64,000 nt of DNA from Aeromonas veronii bv. veronii (GCF_000820225.1 NZ_CDDK01000024.1:1-64000), one strand, 5' to 3'. Shown: positions 53,373-63,228, counted from the first letter of the stretch. Translations and numbers: made by a program. Notes: a model not told the origin generated them from the sequence alone.

Positions 53373-54126
53373 GATAGCGCAGGGGCGTCTGTCCCGTATG
53401 TTGTTTGAAGAAGCTGATAAAGGCGCTGTCGCTGGAGAACTCCAGCGCAGCGGCAATCCGGCTGATGGACTCGCTTTCTGCCAGCAGCTCCATGGCGCGC
53501 AACAGCCGCCACTGCTGACGCCACGCCTGATAGCTCATGCCTGTTTCCCGCATAAAGATGCGGCCAATGGTCTTGTCACTGGCACCCACCCGTTCGGCCA
53601 GCCGGTTGAGCCGATCGGGCAGGGCATTCCCCCGTTTCAACTGCTGTAGCCAGTCGCCCAGTCTGGGATCGGTCGGTAGCGGCAACTGCCACGACTCCCG
53701 TGGCGCCAGCCCCAACTCCTCCATAAACAGTGCAATCGTCCGTTGCAGCTGCTCTTGCGGTTTGTCCCACGGCCAGAGCGCCATCCGCTCGATCAGTTCG
53801 TGCAGCAGCGGATTGACCGCCAGCACCTCCACCGTGCCGGGCAACTCGGGGTGCGGCTGGAAGTAGAGGGAGCGGTAGGCCACCACACCACGCATCAATA
53901 CTCGATGAGCTGTGCCCGCTGGCAGCCAGGCGGCGCGGGTGGGCGGCAGCAAGCAGACCCGACCTTCCAGCTCCATGGTCATGCAGCCGGATTGGGCGAA
54001 CAACAGCTGATGGCGTTGATGTTGATGCAGACCCGAGTCGTGCCAGCCAAGAGCGGAGGCGATGCCGATCACGCTGCCCGTCAGCTGGTCGGGGTCAAAA
54101 GGGTGATCGGGAAGAATAAAGGCCAT
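53302..54126 (-). CDS. AraC-family regulator next to an efflux gene
   Basis: A 274-residue regulator with an N-terminal cupin-like domain (HDSGLHQHQRHQLLFAQSG; AAWLPAGTAHRVLMRG) and a C-terminal AraC domain (LNRLAERVGASDKTIGRIFM; ISRIAAALEFSSDSAFISFF). The AraC domain ends near YLSS; a Pro-rich tail follows and overlaps the small secreted gene. It is divergent from the MFS gene by 92 bp and probably controls it, as is common for this regulator/efflux layout. Confidence 0.88.
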   Translation of the reverse strand: MAFILPDHPFDPDQLTGSVIGIASALGWHDSGLHQHQRHQLLFAQSGCMTMELEGRVCLLPPTRAAWLPAGTAHRVLMRGVVAYRSLYFQPHPELPGTVEVLAVNPLLHELIERMALWPWDKPQEQLQRTIALFMEELGLAPRESWQLPLPTDPRLGDWLQQLKRGNALPDRLNRLAERVGASDKTIGRIFMRETGMSYQAWRQQWRLLRAMELLAESESISRIAAALEFSSDSAFISFFKQHTGQTPLRYLSSRGESPQPGSLPPPGYPAPAA

Positions 54127-54218
54127 ATGTCCGATTTTTGATGTTTATAGTCCCACTTATTGTAATCAGACAAATGGCATCTCTCTAGAATGGCGACCTC
54201 TTGTGAAGGAGGTTTGTC

Positions 54219-55346
54219 ATGAACAACAAGTTGCCACCGCTCTGGCTGGTGGTGGGATTGATGATGTTTCCCCAAATTGTGGAGACCATCTACAGCCCGG
54301 TCCTGACCCACATCGCCACCCAGTTTCGGGTGAGCGAGGGGCAGGCATCCCAGACTCTGTCGGTCTATTTTCTGGCGTTTGCGGTGGGCGTGGTCTGCTG
54401 GGGACGGCTCTGCGATCTGATTGGGCGGCGTCCCGCCATGCTGGCCGGTCTGCTCACCTATGGTGTAGGCACCCTGCTGGCGCTGCTGGCCAATCAGTTT
54501 GAAACCCTGCTGCTGGCCCGGGTTATCTCGGCCTTTGGCGCTGCGGTGGGCTCCGTGGTGACCCAGACCATGCTGCGCGATAGCTATCAGGGCAGCGATC
54601 TGGCGCGGGTCTTCTCGGTGATGGGCATTGCGCTCTCACTGAGCCCAGTGCTGGGGCTGCTCAGTGGTGGCCAGCTGGCGAGCGGGTTCGGCTATCTCGG
54701 AGTGTTCAGCGGTCTGCTGGTCCTGGCGGTAGGTTTGCTGCTGGTGACCTGCTGGCAGCTGCCGGAAACCCGCCCGGTTACTACCCAGCGAGTCGCACTC
54801 TGGCCGCTGGCGTGCCGGATGATGAAGGATGGCGGACTCTGGCGCAGTGCCATGCTGGTCGCCCTGTTCAACACCATGCTGTTTGGCTACTACAGTCTGG
54901 CCCCATTCCTGTTTGCCGGATTGGGATTGAGCACCGGCGAGTTTGGCTATTCGGGGATCTTGCTGGCGCTGGCGACTCTGCTCGGCAGCCTGCTCAACAA
55001 GCATCTGCTGGGGAGGGGGTGGCTGCCGTCCTCTCTGGTCAGGTTGGCTTGCGCTCTGGCGTTGGTCGCCGGGCTGCTGGTCTGGGCGACTCAGGCCAGC
55101 CTCTGGTTCCTGTTGCCCATGATGGGTGTAGTCATCGCTTTTGGGCTGGCGATCCCCAATGTGCTGAGTCAGGCGCTGCTGGCCTATCGCGAGGTGGCAG
55201 GCAGCGCTGGCGCCCTGTTCGGGCTTGGCTACTACCTGCTGCTCAGTCTGGGGTTGGCGGTAGCGGCCGGATTGCAGGATCTCGGCCTGTTGCTGAGTGG
55301 CTGCGGTCTATTGGCGCTGATTTGCAGTGGGCGTCGTTCCACGTGA
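54219..55346 (+). CDS. MFS multidrug efflux transporter (Bcr/CflA type)
   Basis: A 375-residue, 12-helix major facilitator protein. Motif A is GRLCDLIGRRPAML between helices 2 and 3, and the start MNNKLPPLWLVVGLMMFPQIVETIYSPVLTHIA, shown here in part only as MNNKLPPLWLVVGL, is typical of the Bcr/CflA drug:H+ antiporters. Substrate unknown. A strong AAGGAGG site precedes the ATG. Its stop codon lies inside parS site 4. Confidence 0.88.
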   Translation: MNNKLPPLWLVVGLMMFPQIVETIYSPVLTHIATQFRVSEGQASQTLSVYFLAFAVGVVCWGRLCDLIGRRPAMLAGLLTYGVGTLLALLANQFETLLLARVISAFGAAVGSVVTQTMLRDSYQGSDLARVFSVMGIALSLSPVLGLLSGGQLASGFGYLGVFSGLLVLAVGLLLVTCWQLPETRPVTTQRVALWPLACRMMKDGGLWRSAMLVALFNTMLFGYYSLAPFLFAGLGLSTGEFGYSGILLALATLLGSLLNKHLLGRGWLPSSLVRLACALALVAGLLVWATQASLWFLLPMMGVVIAFGLAIPNVLSQALLAYREVAGSAGALFGLGYYLLLSLGLAVAAGLQDLGLLLSGCGLLALICSGRRST

Positions 55347-55350
55347 AACA
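55335..55350. other. parS: parS site 4 (between MFS gene and kdpE)
   Basis: CGTTCCACGTGAAACA is the same variant as site 2. It spans the MFS stop codon (TGA at 55344-55346) and fills the 4-bp gap to the end of kdpE. Confidence 0.85.
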
Positions 55351-56034
55351 TCAGTTGCCGATAAAACGGTAGCCGATACCGGATTCGGTCTCGATAAGCG
55401 TCGGTTGCTGGGGGTTATCCCCCAGCTTTTTGCGCAGGCTGGCGATGACGATGCGCAGGTAGTGGGTGTCTTCCTTGTGGCTCGGCCCCCAGATGTCATT
55501 GAGCAGCTGGGTCTGCATCACCAGCTTGCCGGGGTGGCACACCAGCGCCTGCAGCAGGGCGAACTCCTTGCGGGAGAGGGGGATCTCCTCCTCCTTCATG
55601 GTCACCTTGTGGCTGCTGATATCGAGCGTCAGGCCGCATTGGGGGAAGTGGCGCCGTTCGCCACTGCTGACACCAGCCCGCTGGCGCAAGAGCACGCGAA
55701 TGCGGGCCATCATCTCGCCGATGCCAAACGGCTTGCTCATGTAGTCGTTGGCACCGGCATCCAGCAAGCGCACCTTCTCCTGCTCCGAATCACGGGCCGA
55801 CAGCACCAGCACAGGATTGGGGTGGTGTTCGCGAATGGCCTGCAACACCTGAATGCCATCGCCATCCGGCAGACCGAGATCGAGGATCACCAGATCGGGG
55901 TTGAGGTGGCGATACTGCTCCAGCCCTTCATTGACCCCCACCGCCTCACTCACCTGATGCCCCTCGGCAATCAGGCTGATCCGCAGAAAGCGACGGATCG
56001 CCGCTTCATCATCTATGACCAGAATGTGCGCCAT
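55351..56034 (-). CDS. kdpE: Response regulator KdpE
   Basis: A 227-residue OmpR-type regulator. The receiver domain has Asp52 in LVILDLGLPDGDG and Lys in MSKPFG; the winged-helix domain has PLSRKEFALLQALV and THYLRIVIASLRKKL. It activates kdpFABC when phosphorylated by KdpD. The stretch just before its start resembles the end of kdpD. Confidence 0.95.
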   Translation of the reverse strand: MAHILVIDDEAAIRRFLRISLIAEGHQVSEAVGVNEGLEQYRHLNPDLVILDLGLPDGDGIQVLQAIREHHPNPVLVLSARDSEQEKVRLLDAGANDYMSKPFGIGEMMARIRVLLRQRAGVSSGERRHFPQCGLTLDISSHKVTMKEEEIPLSRKEFALLQALVCHPGKLVMQTQLLNDIWGPSHKEDTHYLRIVIASLRKKLGDNPQQPTLIETESGIGYRFIGN

Positions 56035-56110
56035 CGAACCTCCAGAGGCGAATGGTGGGAGGGGCTGAGTGACCCGATCTGGCGGTCAGCCATCAGACCT
56101 CCGGTGAATT
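56032..56110 (-). repeat. Junction duplicate between kdpD and kdpE
   Basis: The end of kdpD (minus strand, AATTCACCGGAGGTC then TGATGGC) is repeated before kdpE as CATTCGCCTCTGGAGGT then TCGATGGC. The frame is kept (NSPEV stop versus HSPLEVR), but the stop of the second copy has become CGA. The ATG that overlaps the kdpD stop reads MADR, like the kdpE start MAHI. Part of the likeness is a shared ribosome-binding site, so this case is weaker than others. Confidence 0.45.
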
Positions 56111-58681
56111 GAGAGCGAGCGGCAGGGAGATGCGCATGCAGGTTCCGTTGCCATTGGGGCCGGAGAAGGCCCAAATCTTGCCGCCGTGGGCCTCTATCAT
56201 AGCGCGGGAAATGGCGAGGCCAAGTCCGGTGCCACGGCTACCGCAATCGCCCACCGGCTGGGTGTAGAAGAGGTTGAAGATCTTCTCCCGATCCGATTCG
56301 GCGATACCGACCCCGATATCGATGATGTCGATGATGAGGTCGGGTTCGGCCACCATTACCTTGAACTCGATGGGGGTGCCTGCCGGCGAGTAGCGAGAGG
56401 CGTTGTCGAGGATATTGACCAGCACCTGCTCGATCAGGGCGCCGTGCACATAGAGCTGGGGCACATGCTGATCGAAATGGACCCGCAGCTTGTGCTGGCG
56501 CCAGGAGGAGTCGAGCCGCTTACGGGCGCTCTCCACCAGATCCGCCAGATCGACCCAGTCTCGTTTCAGCTGGAAGTCGGGGGAGCCGATGCGGGTCATA
56601 TCCAGCAGATTCTGCACATAGCTGTGCAGGCGGCGCGCCTCCTCCTGCACCGAGTGGAGCAGTTCGTCACGGTCTTCGGCGGGGATCCGGTCACCATATT
56701 CCAGCAGGGTGCTGCCAGCCCCCATGATGGTGGCCAGCGGTGTCTTCAAATCGTGGGAGACCGAGGAGAGCAGGGCGGCGCGCATCCGGTCGGTCTCCGC
56801 TTGCAACTGACTGTCGGCCAGCCGCTCGTTGAGGTCGATCCGCGCCAGCGCGGCGCGAATGTCGGTGAGCAGCGCTTGTAGCTGGTGTTCGGCAGAGGAG
56901 GAGAGCGGATTGGCCAGCGTTATGCCGATCACCAGATCATCGCTGAGGTGGTGATACTGGGCTTCGGCGGCATTGAGAGTTGCGGTGTGGGCTCCGGCGC
57001 TCTGCTTCTGGGCCAGACACCAGTCGATGGCCGCCTTGTCGGTCTGGCCTGGCCTGTGCTTCTCGTTGCCGAGCCTGTCGTTGAATTCCTTGTCGATCAC
57101 CACGGTCGGCTGGCCGAGCGCCAGTGAAATGGCCTGGGCACCTTGTCTCAAAACCTCCTCCGGGCTGCTGGCAGTGGCCAGCCCCTGACTGAGGGAGAGC
57201 AGGGCATTGCCCAGCTGCTGGGTCTCGCGCAGACCGATCAGCTGTTGCCGCTGGCGGGAGGCGAGCCGCCCCGCGGTCATGCCGACGATAAGCAGCACAA
57301 ACAGGGTGAGCAGATCGCTGTGGTTGGCGACGCTCAGGGAGAAGTAGGGGGCGGTGAAGAGCAGATTGTGGGCGATAAAGCCCAGCACAGCCGCCAGCGT
57401 GGCGGGTACCAGACTGGTGGTGAGGGCCGTCGCCAGCACCCCCAGCACGAAGATGAGCGGTAACGCTGCGGGGGGCAGCCAGTAGGAGAGCCCCCAGGCG
57501 GCGGCCGAGGTGATCCCCATGATGGTCACCGCCAGCAGGCTGTGGTGAATATCCTTCGGGGTCGGGACGCGCATCCCTACTTCGGGCTTCTGCTTCTCGG
57601 TATCGACCAGCGTGATTTCGAGCCCCTGAGCCTGCTTGAGCAGGTGTTGCACCAGCGAGCGACGCCACGGCGCCTTGTGGGGTTTGCCGAGCAGCAGCTG
57701 GGAGACCTGCTGCTGTTCGGCGGTCTCCAGCAGGGTGTTGGCGACCGCCGGGCTGGATAGCGTCAGCACCTTGGCGCCGAGGTGGGAGGCGAGCGCCAGC
57801 GCCTGCTCCACATCGGCAGAGCGGCGGCCATTGCTGTCGACATGCACCACCAGCCAGGGGAGTTGGCGGCGCTGGGCAAAGCGGTGGCCGTAGCGCACCA
57901 GTGCCGAGCCGTGCAGGTCGCCGAGGCAAACCATCAACTTGCCCCGCAGCGGCAAGGTGCTCTTGCCTGCTGCCTGCCACTGCAGTTGCAGATCGCCCTC
58001 CACATGGCTGGCGGCAGTCTGCATCGCCAGCTCCCGCAATGCGGTGAGGTTGTTGAGGGAGAAGAAGGATTGCAATGCAGCCTTGGCCTGATGGGGAACA
58101 TAGACCTTGCCCTCCTTGAGGCGGCCGAGCAGCTCCTTGGGGGGCAGGTCGATCAGCACCAGACTGTCGGCTTCCAGTAGCACCTGATCGGGCAGAGTCT
58201 CTTTCACCCTGACCCCGGTCAGCTGCCACACCAGATCGTTGAGGCTCTCCAGATGCTGCACGTTGAGGGTGGTGTAGACGTCGATCCCGGCGTTGAGCAG
58301 CTCCTCCACATCCTGCCAGCGCTTCTCGTGGCGGCTGCCGGGGGCGTTGCTGTGGGCCAGCTCGTCCACCACGGCGATGGCCGGTTTGCGGGCGAGCAGG
58401 CCGTCGAGATCCATCTCCTCCAGTCGCTGCTGGCGGTGCATGTGGATCTTGCGCGGCATGATGGCGAGCTTGTCGAGCAGAGCCAGGGTCTCCTGACGGC
58501 CATGGGTCTCCACCACGCCGATCAGGATGTCGACCCCCTCTTTGGCCTGTTCCCGCACCGCCTGCAACATGGCGTAGGTCTTGCCGACGCCGGGAGCGGC
58601 GCCGAGAAACACCTTCAGCTTGCCCTTGTGCTCCTGTTCCAGGCTCGCCAGCAGGGCGTCGGCCCTTACCTCATCACGCAT
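56093..58681 (-). CDS. kdpD: Sensor histidine kinase KdpD
   Basis: KdpD, 862 residues, senses low K+ or turgor change. The N-terminal KdpD domain (about residues 18-230) has Walker A GAAPGVGKTYAM, followed by a USP-like domain, four membrane helices (about 395-495), a GAF-like region and the kinase core (phospho-acceptor His in SVSHDLKTPL; GTGLGLAISRAM). I prefer the ATG at 58681 (MRDEVRADALLASL), 7 bp after AGGAG; the ATG at 58687 lies too close to that site. The first 18 codons are mirrored by the micro-ORF just upstream. Confidence 0.95.
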   Translation of the reverse strand: MRDEVRADALLASLEQEHKGKLKVFLGAAPGVGKTYAMLQAVREQAKEGVDILIGVVETHGRQETLALLDKLAIMPRKIHMHRQQRLEEMDLDGLLARKPAIAVVDELAHSNAPGSRHEKRWQDVEELLNAGIDVYTTLNVQHLESLNDLVWQLTGVRVKETLPDQVLLEADSLVLIDLPPKELLGRLKEGKVYVPHQAKAALQSFFSLNNLTALRELAMQTAASHVEGDLQLQWQAAGKSTLPLRGKLMVCLGDLHGSALVRYGHRFAQRRQLPWLVVHVDSNGRRSADVEQALALASHLGAKVLTLSSPAVANTLLETAEQQQVSQLLLGKPHKAPWRRSLVQHLLKQAQGLEITLVDTEKQKPEVGMRVPTPKDIHHSLLAVTIMGITSAAAWGLSYWLPPAALPLIFVLGVLATALTTSLVPATLAAVLGFIAHNLLFTAPYFSLSVANHSDLLTLFVLLIVGMTAGRLASRQRQQLIGLRETQQLGNALLSLSQGLATASSPEEVLRQGAQAISLALGQPTVVIDKEFNDRLGNEKHRPGQTDKAAIDWCLAQKQSAGAHTATLNAAEAQYHHLSDDLVIGITLANPLSSSAEHQLQALLTDIRAALARIDLNERLADSQLQAETDRMRAALLSSVSHDLKTPLATIMGAGSTLLEYGDRIPAEDRDELLHSVQEEARRLHSYVQNLLDMTRIGSPDFQLKRDWVDLADLVESARKRLDSSWRQHKLRVHFDQHVPQLYVHGALIEQVLVNILDNASRYSPAGTPIEFKVMVAEPDLIIDIIDIGVGIAESDREKIFNLFYTQPVGDCGSRGTGLGLAISRAMIEAHGGKIWAFSGPNGNGTCMRISLPLALNSPEV

Positions 58682-58739
58682 CCCCATGCTCCTGCATCAG
58701 ACTCGTCAGCAGGGCATCAGCGCTTGCTACATCAGCCAT
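58674..58739 (-). CDS. Micro-ORF between kdpC and kdpD (junction duplicate)
   Basis: A 21-codon frame starting MADVASADALLTSL, which mirrors the KdpD start MRDEVRADALLASL, and ending MQEHGDA, similar to both KdpD (EQEHKG) and the KdpC end (LEHQKGA). AGGGA lies 7 bp before its ATG, and its stop overlaps the kdpD start, so translation coupling is possible. Four codon differences are synonymous and six change the residue over the first 18 codons. Confidence 0.45.
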   Translation of the reverse strand: MADVASADALLTSLMQEHGDA

Positions 58740-58807
58740 TGTTATCCCTATCGAGCCAACCGCCCGTTGCGAAAATCGAGGTCATCACCAAACCGGAATG
58801 GGCGCCA

Positions 58808-59335
58808 TCAGGCGCCCTTTTGATGCTCCAGTTGCAGATTCAGCTGGAGAATGTTGACCACCTGCGGGCCAAGGATACCAGCTTGTGTGGCCGACTTGAC
58901 CTGCTCCGTCAGTTGGGCGGGATCCAGTCCACGTTCTTTGGCGACGCGGTCGACCTGAGCCAGCACCGCATCCAGCGGCAGGTGGGGATCGAGGCCGGAG
59001 GCGGAGCGGGTCAGCATGGCGGGGGAGCTGGTTCCAGGCTGAGCCTTGGCTGCTTGTTCGGCAAACTCTGCCCGCAGCGGTGAGCTCATCCCCAGATTGC
59101 TGGCGCTGCCGCCTATGGTGTTGAAATCGCTGGCGGAGGGACGGGGATGGAAGTAGTCAGCCCGCTCGAATTTCTGCCCCAGCAGGGCGCTACCGATCAG
59201 TTGCTGCTTGCTGTCGGTCAGCTGGCTGCCGTTGGCCTGCCAGGGGAACAGCAGTTGGGCCAGCCCGGTGACGGCCAGCGGATAACCCACTCCCAGCAGC
59301 AGGGTCAGGGTCAACAGGGTTCTGATTGCTATCAT
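58808..59335 (-). CDS. kdpC: Potassium-transporting ATPase subunit KdpC
   Basis: A 175-residue KdpC. One N-terminal membrane helix (TLLTLTLLLGVGYPLAVTGL) is followed by a periplasmic domain with GSALLGQKF, YFHPRPSASDFNTIGGSASNLG and SASGLDPHL, all typical. It stabilises the KdpFABC complex. After its stop comes 120 bp with the kdpD micro-ORF. Confidence 0.96.
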   Translation of the reverse strand: MIAIRTLLTLTLLLGVGYPLAVTGLAQLLFPWQANGSQLTDSKQQLIGSALLGQKFERADYFHPRPSASDFNTIGGSASNLGMSSPLRAEFAEQAAKAQPGTSSPAMLTRSASGLDPHLPLDAVLAQVDRVAKERGLDPAQLTEQVKSATQAGILGPQVVNILQLNLQLEHQKGA

Positions 59336-59362
59336 GATTCTCTTGCTCCAAAAGGATGGTTG

Positions 59363-59387
59363 GGGATGCGGGTCTGACCCGCATCCC
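59363..59387 (-). other. Perfect hairpin between kdpB and kdpC
   Basis: GGGATGCGGGT and ACCCGCATCCC are perfect 11-bp arms around a 3-nt loop. There is no U-run after it on the coding strand, so it may tune the kdpB:kdpC ratio or stabilise mRNA rather than terminate. Confidence 0.55.
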
Positions 59388-59397
59388 GGTTATGTCG

Positions 59398-61455
59398 TTA
59401 CACCAGACCCAGGCCGGTAATGACCAGATCAATCAGCTTGATGCCGATAAACGGCACCAGCAGGCCGCCGACACCGTAGATCAGCAGGTTGCGGCGCAGC
59501 AGGCTGGCGGCCGAGCCTTTCAGGTCGACACCACGTAGCGCTAGCGGCACCAGCGCCACAATGATCAGGGCGTTGAAGATGATGGCCGACAGGATGGCGC
59601 TCTGCGGGCTGCCCAGCTGCATCAGGTTCAGCGCCCCCAGTTGCGGGTAGGCGGCGATGAACAGGGCCGGCAGGATGGCAAAGTACTTGGCCACGTCGTT
59701 GGCGATGGAGAAGGTGGTCAGGGCGCCACGGGTCACCAGCAGCTGTTTGCCGACCAGCACCACATCCAGCAGCTTGGTGGGGTTGGAGTCGAGATCCACC
59801 AGATTGCCCGCCTCCTTGGCGGCCTGGGTACCCTCGTTCATGGCCAGCCCCACGTCAGCCTGCGCCAGTGCGGGCGCATCGTTGGCGCCATCACCGCACA
59901 TGGCGACCAGACGGCCATCGGCCTGCTCCTGCCGGATATAGGCGAGCTTCTTCTCTGGCGTCGCTTCGGCGATGAAGTCATCCACCCCGGCTTCGGCGGC
60001 GATGGCGGCAGCCGTTTTCGGGTTGTCACCGGTGATCATCACGGTGCGGATCCCCATATGGCGCAGGATCTGGAAGCGAGCCTTGATACCGGGCTTGATG
60101 ATGTCCTTGAGGTAGACCACTCCCAGCAGTTGCTCATGGGTACAGACCAGCAGCGGGGTACCACCCTGACGGGCGATGCTGTCGACTGACTTGAGCACCA
60201 GCTCAGGCACCGCCTTGCGGTCGAGGCTGAGGTAGTTCAACACGGCATCCACTGCCCCCTTGCGATATTGATGACCGTTGCGATCCAGTCCGCTCAGGCG
60301 AGTCTCGGCGCTGAAGGGGATCACCTTGTCGCTCTCCAGCTGGCTAGGCTTGGCCATGCTCTTGCTGGCCAGAGTCAGGATGGATTTGCCCTCTGGGGTG
60401 TTGTCACCCAGCGAGGCCAGCATGGCCGCTTGTGCCAGCAGGGCAGGGTCGACGCCGGGGGCCGGGATCAACTCGTCGGCCATCCGGTTGCCGAAGGTGA
60501 TGGTGCCGGTCTTGTCCAACAGCAGGGTGCGCACGTCACCGGCCGCTTCCACGGCACGGCCAGACTTGGCGATGACGTTCAGCTTCACCAGTCGATCCAT
60601 ACCGGCAATGCCGATGGCGGAGAGCAGGCCGCCGATGGTGGTCGGGATCAGAGTGATAAAGAGAGCGATCAGGTAGAGACGCGGGACCTGGGTGCCGTTG
60701 TAGTCGAGGAACCAGGGCAGGGTGGCGACCACCAACAGGAAGATTAGGGTCAGCCCCACCAGCAGGGCGTCGAGCGCCATCTCGTTGGGGGTCTTCTGGC
60801 GCTTGGCCCCTTCCACCAGTGCAATCATCCGATCCAGCGTACTTTCGCCCGGATTGTTGCTGACGCGCACCCAGATCTCGTCGGAAACCACAGTTGTGTT
60901 GCCGGTCACGCCGCTGCGGTCGGTACCCGACTCGCGGATGACGGGGGCGGATTCGCCGGTGATGGCCGCCTCGTTGACCGAGGCGATACCGGCGATCACT
61001 TCGCCGTCGGCCGGGATCATCTCGCCGCTGCGTACCAGCACCAGATCCCCCTTCATCAGGCTGGTGGCGGGTACCCATTCGCCCTGACCATCTTTTGCGT
61101 TAGCCACCCGGCGGGCCTTGAGCTGGCTCATGCCCGCTTTCAGGCTGTCGGCGCGGGCCTTGCCGCGCCCCTCGGCCAGGGTTTCCGCGAAGTTGGCAAA
61201 CCAGAGGGTCAGCCAGAGCCAGGCGGTCAGCTGCCAGGCCAGCGAGGGGGCGACGCCGGAGAAAGGCTGCCCCAGCAGGGACTCCACGGTCGCCATGACT
61301 GCGGCCAGCCAGAGGGTGAACAGGATGGGGCTGCCAAACAGCGCCTTGGGATTGAAGCGATAGAGGGCCTCAACCATTGCCTGGATGATCTGTGATTTCT
61401 GTTTTTTGCCCTTCACCAACATGGTGTCGGTGCTCATTGCAGTGGACTTGCTCAT
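59398..61455 (-). CDS. kdpB: Potassium-transporting ATPase subunit KdpB
   Basis: A 685-residue P-type ATPase subunit. The phosphorylation site Asp is in [40 protein letters not shown] and [10 protein letters not shown] (nucleotide domain) are present. It hydrolyses ATP to drive K+ passed from KdpA. I chose the ATG at 61455, preceded by GGGAG, which overlaps the stop of a 23-codon frame; the extra upstream in-frame residues are unlikely. Confidence 0.97.
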   Translation of the reverse strand: MSKSTAMSTDTMLVKGKKQKSQIIQAMVEALYRFNPKALFGSPILFTLWLAAVMATVESLLGQPFSGVAPSLAWQLTAWLWLTLWFANFAETLAEGRGKARADSLKAGMSQLKARRVANAKDGQGEWVPATSLMKGDLVLVRSGEMIPADGEVIAGIASVNEAAITGESAPVIRESGTDRSGVTGNTTVVSDEIWVRVSNNPGESTLDRMIALVEGAKRQKTPNEMALDALLVGLTLIFLLVVATLPWFLDYNGTQVPRLYLIALFITLIPTTIGGLLSAIGIAGMDRLVKLNVIAKSGRAVEAAGDVRTLLLDKTGTITFGNRMADELIPAPGVDPALLAQAAMLASLGDNTPEGKSILTLASKSMAKPSQLESDKVIPFSAETRLSGLDRNGHQYRKGAVDAVLNYLSLDRKAVPELVLKSVDSIARQGGTPLLVCTHEQLLGVVYLKDIIKPGIKARFQILRHMGIRTVMITGDNPKTAAAIAAEAGVDDFIAEATPEKKLAYIRQEQADGRLVAMCGDGANDAPALAQADVGLAMNEGTQAAKEAGNLVDLDSNPTKLLDVVLVGKQLLVTRGALTTFSIANDVAKYFAILPALFIAAYPQLGALNLMQLGSPQSAILSAIIFNALIIVALVPLALRGVDLKGSAASLLRRNLLIYGVGGLLVPFIGIKLIDLVITGLGLV

Positions 61456-61523
61456 TGGAAAGCTCCCAGCATCAGATAGTTGGCCATTGGCATCCGGATG
61501 GTGATCGAAAGGGTCTGGTTCAT
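61452..61523 (-). CDS. Micro-ORF between kdpA and kdpB
   Basis: A 23-codon frame that starts [10 protein letters not shown] and ends YLMLGAFQ. Its ATG overlaps the kdpA stop (TGATG) and its stop overlaps the kdpB start (ATGA), a perfect coupling layout. Its end resembles the KdpA end SLIGGAF; its start only weakly resembles the KdpB start. It may be a diverged junction duplicate or an independent small membrane peptide. Confidence 0.4.
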   Translation of the reverse strand: MNQTLSITIRMPMANYLMLGAFQ

Positions 61524-63217
61524 CAGAATGCACCTCCGATCAGACTCAGATGTTCGGCCACCGGGCCCAGTGCCAGCACCGGCAGGAAGGAGAGGCCACC
61601 TATCAGCAGGACGGTGATGATCAGCAGGGTAACGAACAGCGGGCCGCTGATGGGGAAGTCCCCTACGCTCGTCTCCTGACGGGGCGCGCGGGCCAGCTGA
61701 CCGGCGATGGCCAGTACCGGAATGATGTAGCCGAAGCGACCGAGCAGCATGGCCAGACCGATGGCGATGCACTGCCAGTTGTCACCGGCGGCAAAACCGG
61801 CGAAGGCGGAGCCGTTGTTGCCGGCAGCCGAGGCATAGGCATAGATGAGGCGTGACAGACCGTGCGGGCCATCATGGCCGATGATGCTGCTGGCATCCGG
61901 CATCAGCAGGGTGACACCACCGATCACCAAAACCCCCACCGGCATGACCAGCATGCTGGCGACGACCCACTTCATTTCGGTGATGCCGAGGCGTTTGCCC
62001 AGATAGGTCGGGGTACGTCCCACCATCAGGCCGCACAGGAACACGGTCAGAAGCACGAACAGCATCATGCCGTAGATACCGGAGCCGACCCCGCCGAAGA
62101 TGACCTCACCCAGCAGCATGTTGATCATGCCCACCATGCCGCCGAGCGGAGTAAAGCTGTCGTGCATGGCGTTGACGGCACCGTTGGAGGCGGCAGTAGT
62201 CGCCACTTCCCAGATGCTGGAGAGCACAGGGCCGAAGCGGCTCTCCTTGCCTTCCCAGTTGCCAGCCATGTTGCTGGCGTCAGTAGTGAGCTGGGCGAGG
62301 GCGGGATCCGGTTTCAGCTCCTGGGAGAGGGAGACGAAGAGCCCCAGCACCAGCATGAGGGTCATGGCACCGAGAATGGCGCGGCTGTGGGCCATGTCCT
62401 TCACATAGCGGCCCAGAGTAAAGACCATGGCGGCGGCGATGGTGAGCAGGGCGACCATCTCCAGCCAGTTGGAGAGGGCTGTCGGGTTCTCGAACGGATG
62501 TGCCGAGTTGATGCCGAAGAAGCCGCCGCCGTTGGAGCCAAGCTGCTTGATGGCGATCTGCGAGGCCGCCGGGCCGAGGGGCAGCAGCTGCTCCTGACCT
62601 TCCACACCGTGGAACGACAGATAGGCGGAGAGGCTTTGCGGCACACCTTGCCATACCAGCACCAGCGCCATGATCAGCGCGATGGGCAGCAGCACATAGA
62701 GGCAGAAACGCACCAGATCCTGCCAGAAGTTGCCAAGGTTGATGGTCTGCTGACGGGCGATACCGCGGAACAGGGCAATGGCGACGGCGGCGCCCGTCCC
62801 TGCGGAGACGAAGTTCTGGGTGGTCAGGCCCACCATCTGGCTGAAGTAGGAGAGGCTGGCCTCACCGGAATAGGCTTGCCAGTTGGTGTTGGTCATAAAG
62901 CTGACCGCGGTGTTGAATGCCAGTTGCCAGCTCAGACCCGGCAGTTGTTGCGGGTTGAGGGGCAGCAACCCCTGAGCCATCAGGATCAGGAACAGCAGAC
63001 CGAAACCGGCGCCGTTGAAGGCCAGCAGGCTGAGGGCGTAGGACTTCCAGTCCTGCTCCCGTCCATCGGTGCCACAGCAAGCCAGCGTGGCGCGCTCGAC
63101 CGGTGCCAACCAGCGGATTTTGCCTTCAAATACCCGGTAGATGTAGTTGCCCAGCAGCGGTGCTGGTAGCAGAACCAGCAGCACGAAGGCCACCGGATAG
63201 ATTATTTCTTGCCACAT
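61523..63217 (-). CDS. kdpA: Potassium-transporting ATPase subunit KdpA
   Basis: A 564-residue K+ channel-like subunit of the KdpFABC pump with about ten membrane helices and four pseudo-repeats carrying selectivity-filter motifs ([39 protein letters not shown], read in parts of under 20 residues; [24 protein letters not shown]). It starts [13 protein letters not shown]. The same ten codons are echoed in the micro-ORF just upstream. GAGGAA precedes the ATG. Confidence 0.97.
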   Translation of the reverse strand: MWQEIIYPVAFVLLVLLPAPLLGNYIYRVFEGKIRWLAPVERATLACCGTDGREQDWKSYALSLLAFNGAGFGLLFLILMAQGLLPLNPQQLPGLSWQLAFNTAVSFMTNTNWQAYSGEASLSYFSQMVGLTTQNFVSAGTGAAVAIALFRGIARQQTINLGNFWQDLVRFCLYVLLPIALIMALVLVWQGVPQSLSAYLSFHGVEGQEQLLPLGPAASQIAIKQLGSNGGGFFGINSAHPFENPTALSNWLEMVALLTIAAAMVFTLGRYVKDMAHSRAILGAMTLMLVLGLFVSLSQELKPDPALAQLTTDASNMAGNWEGKESRFGPVLSSIWEVATTAASNGAVNAMHDSFTPLGGMVGMINMLLGEVIFGGVGSGIYGMMLFVLLTVFLCGLMVGRTPTYLGKRLGITEMKWVVASMLVMPVGVLVIGGVTLLMPDASSIIGHDGPHGLSRLIYAYASAAGNNGSAFAGFAAGDNWQCIAIGLAMLLGRFGYIIPVLAIAGQLARAPRQETSVGDFPISGPLFVTLLIITVLLIGGLSFLPVLALGPVAEHLSLIGGAF

Positions 63218-63228
63218 GTTCTAGTTCC

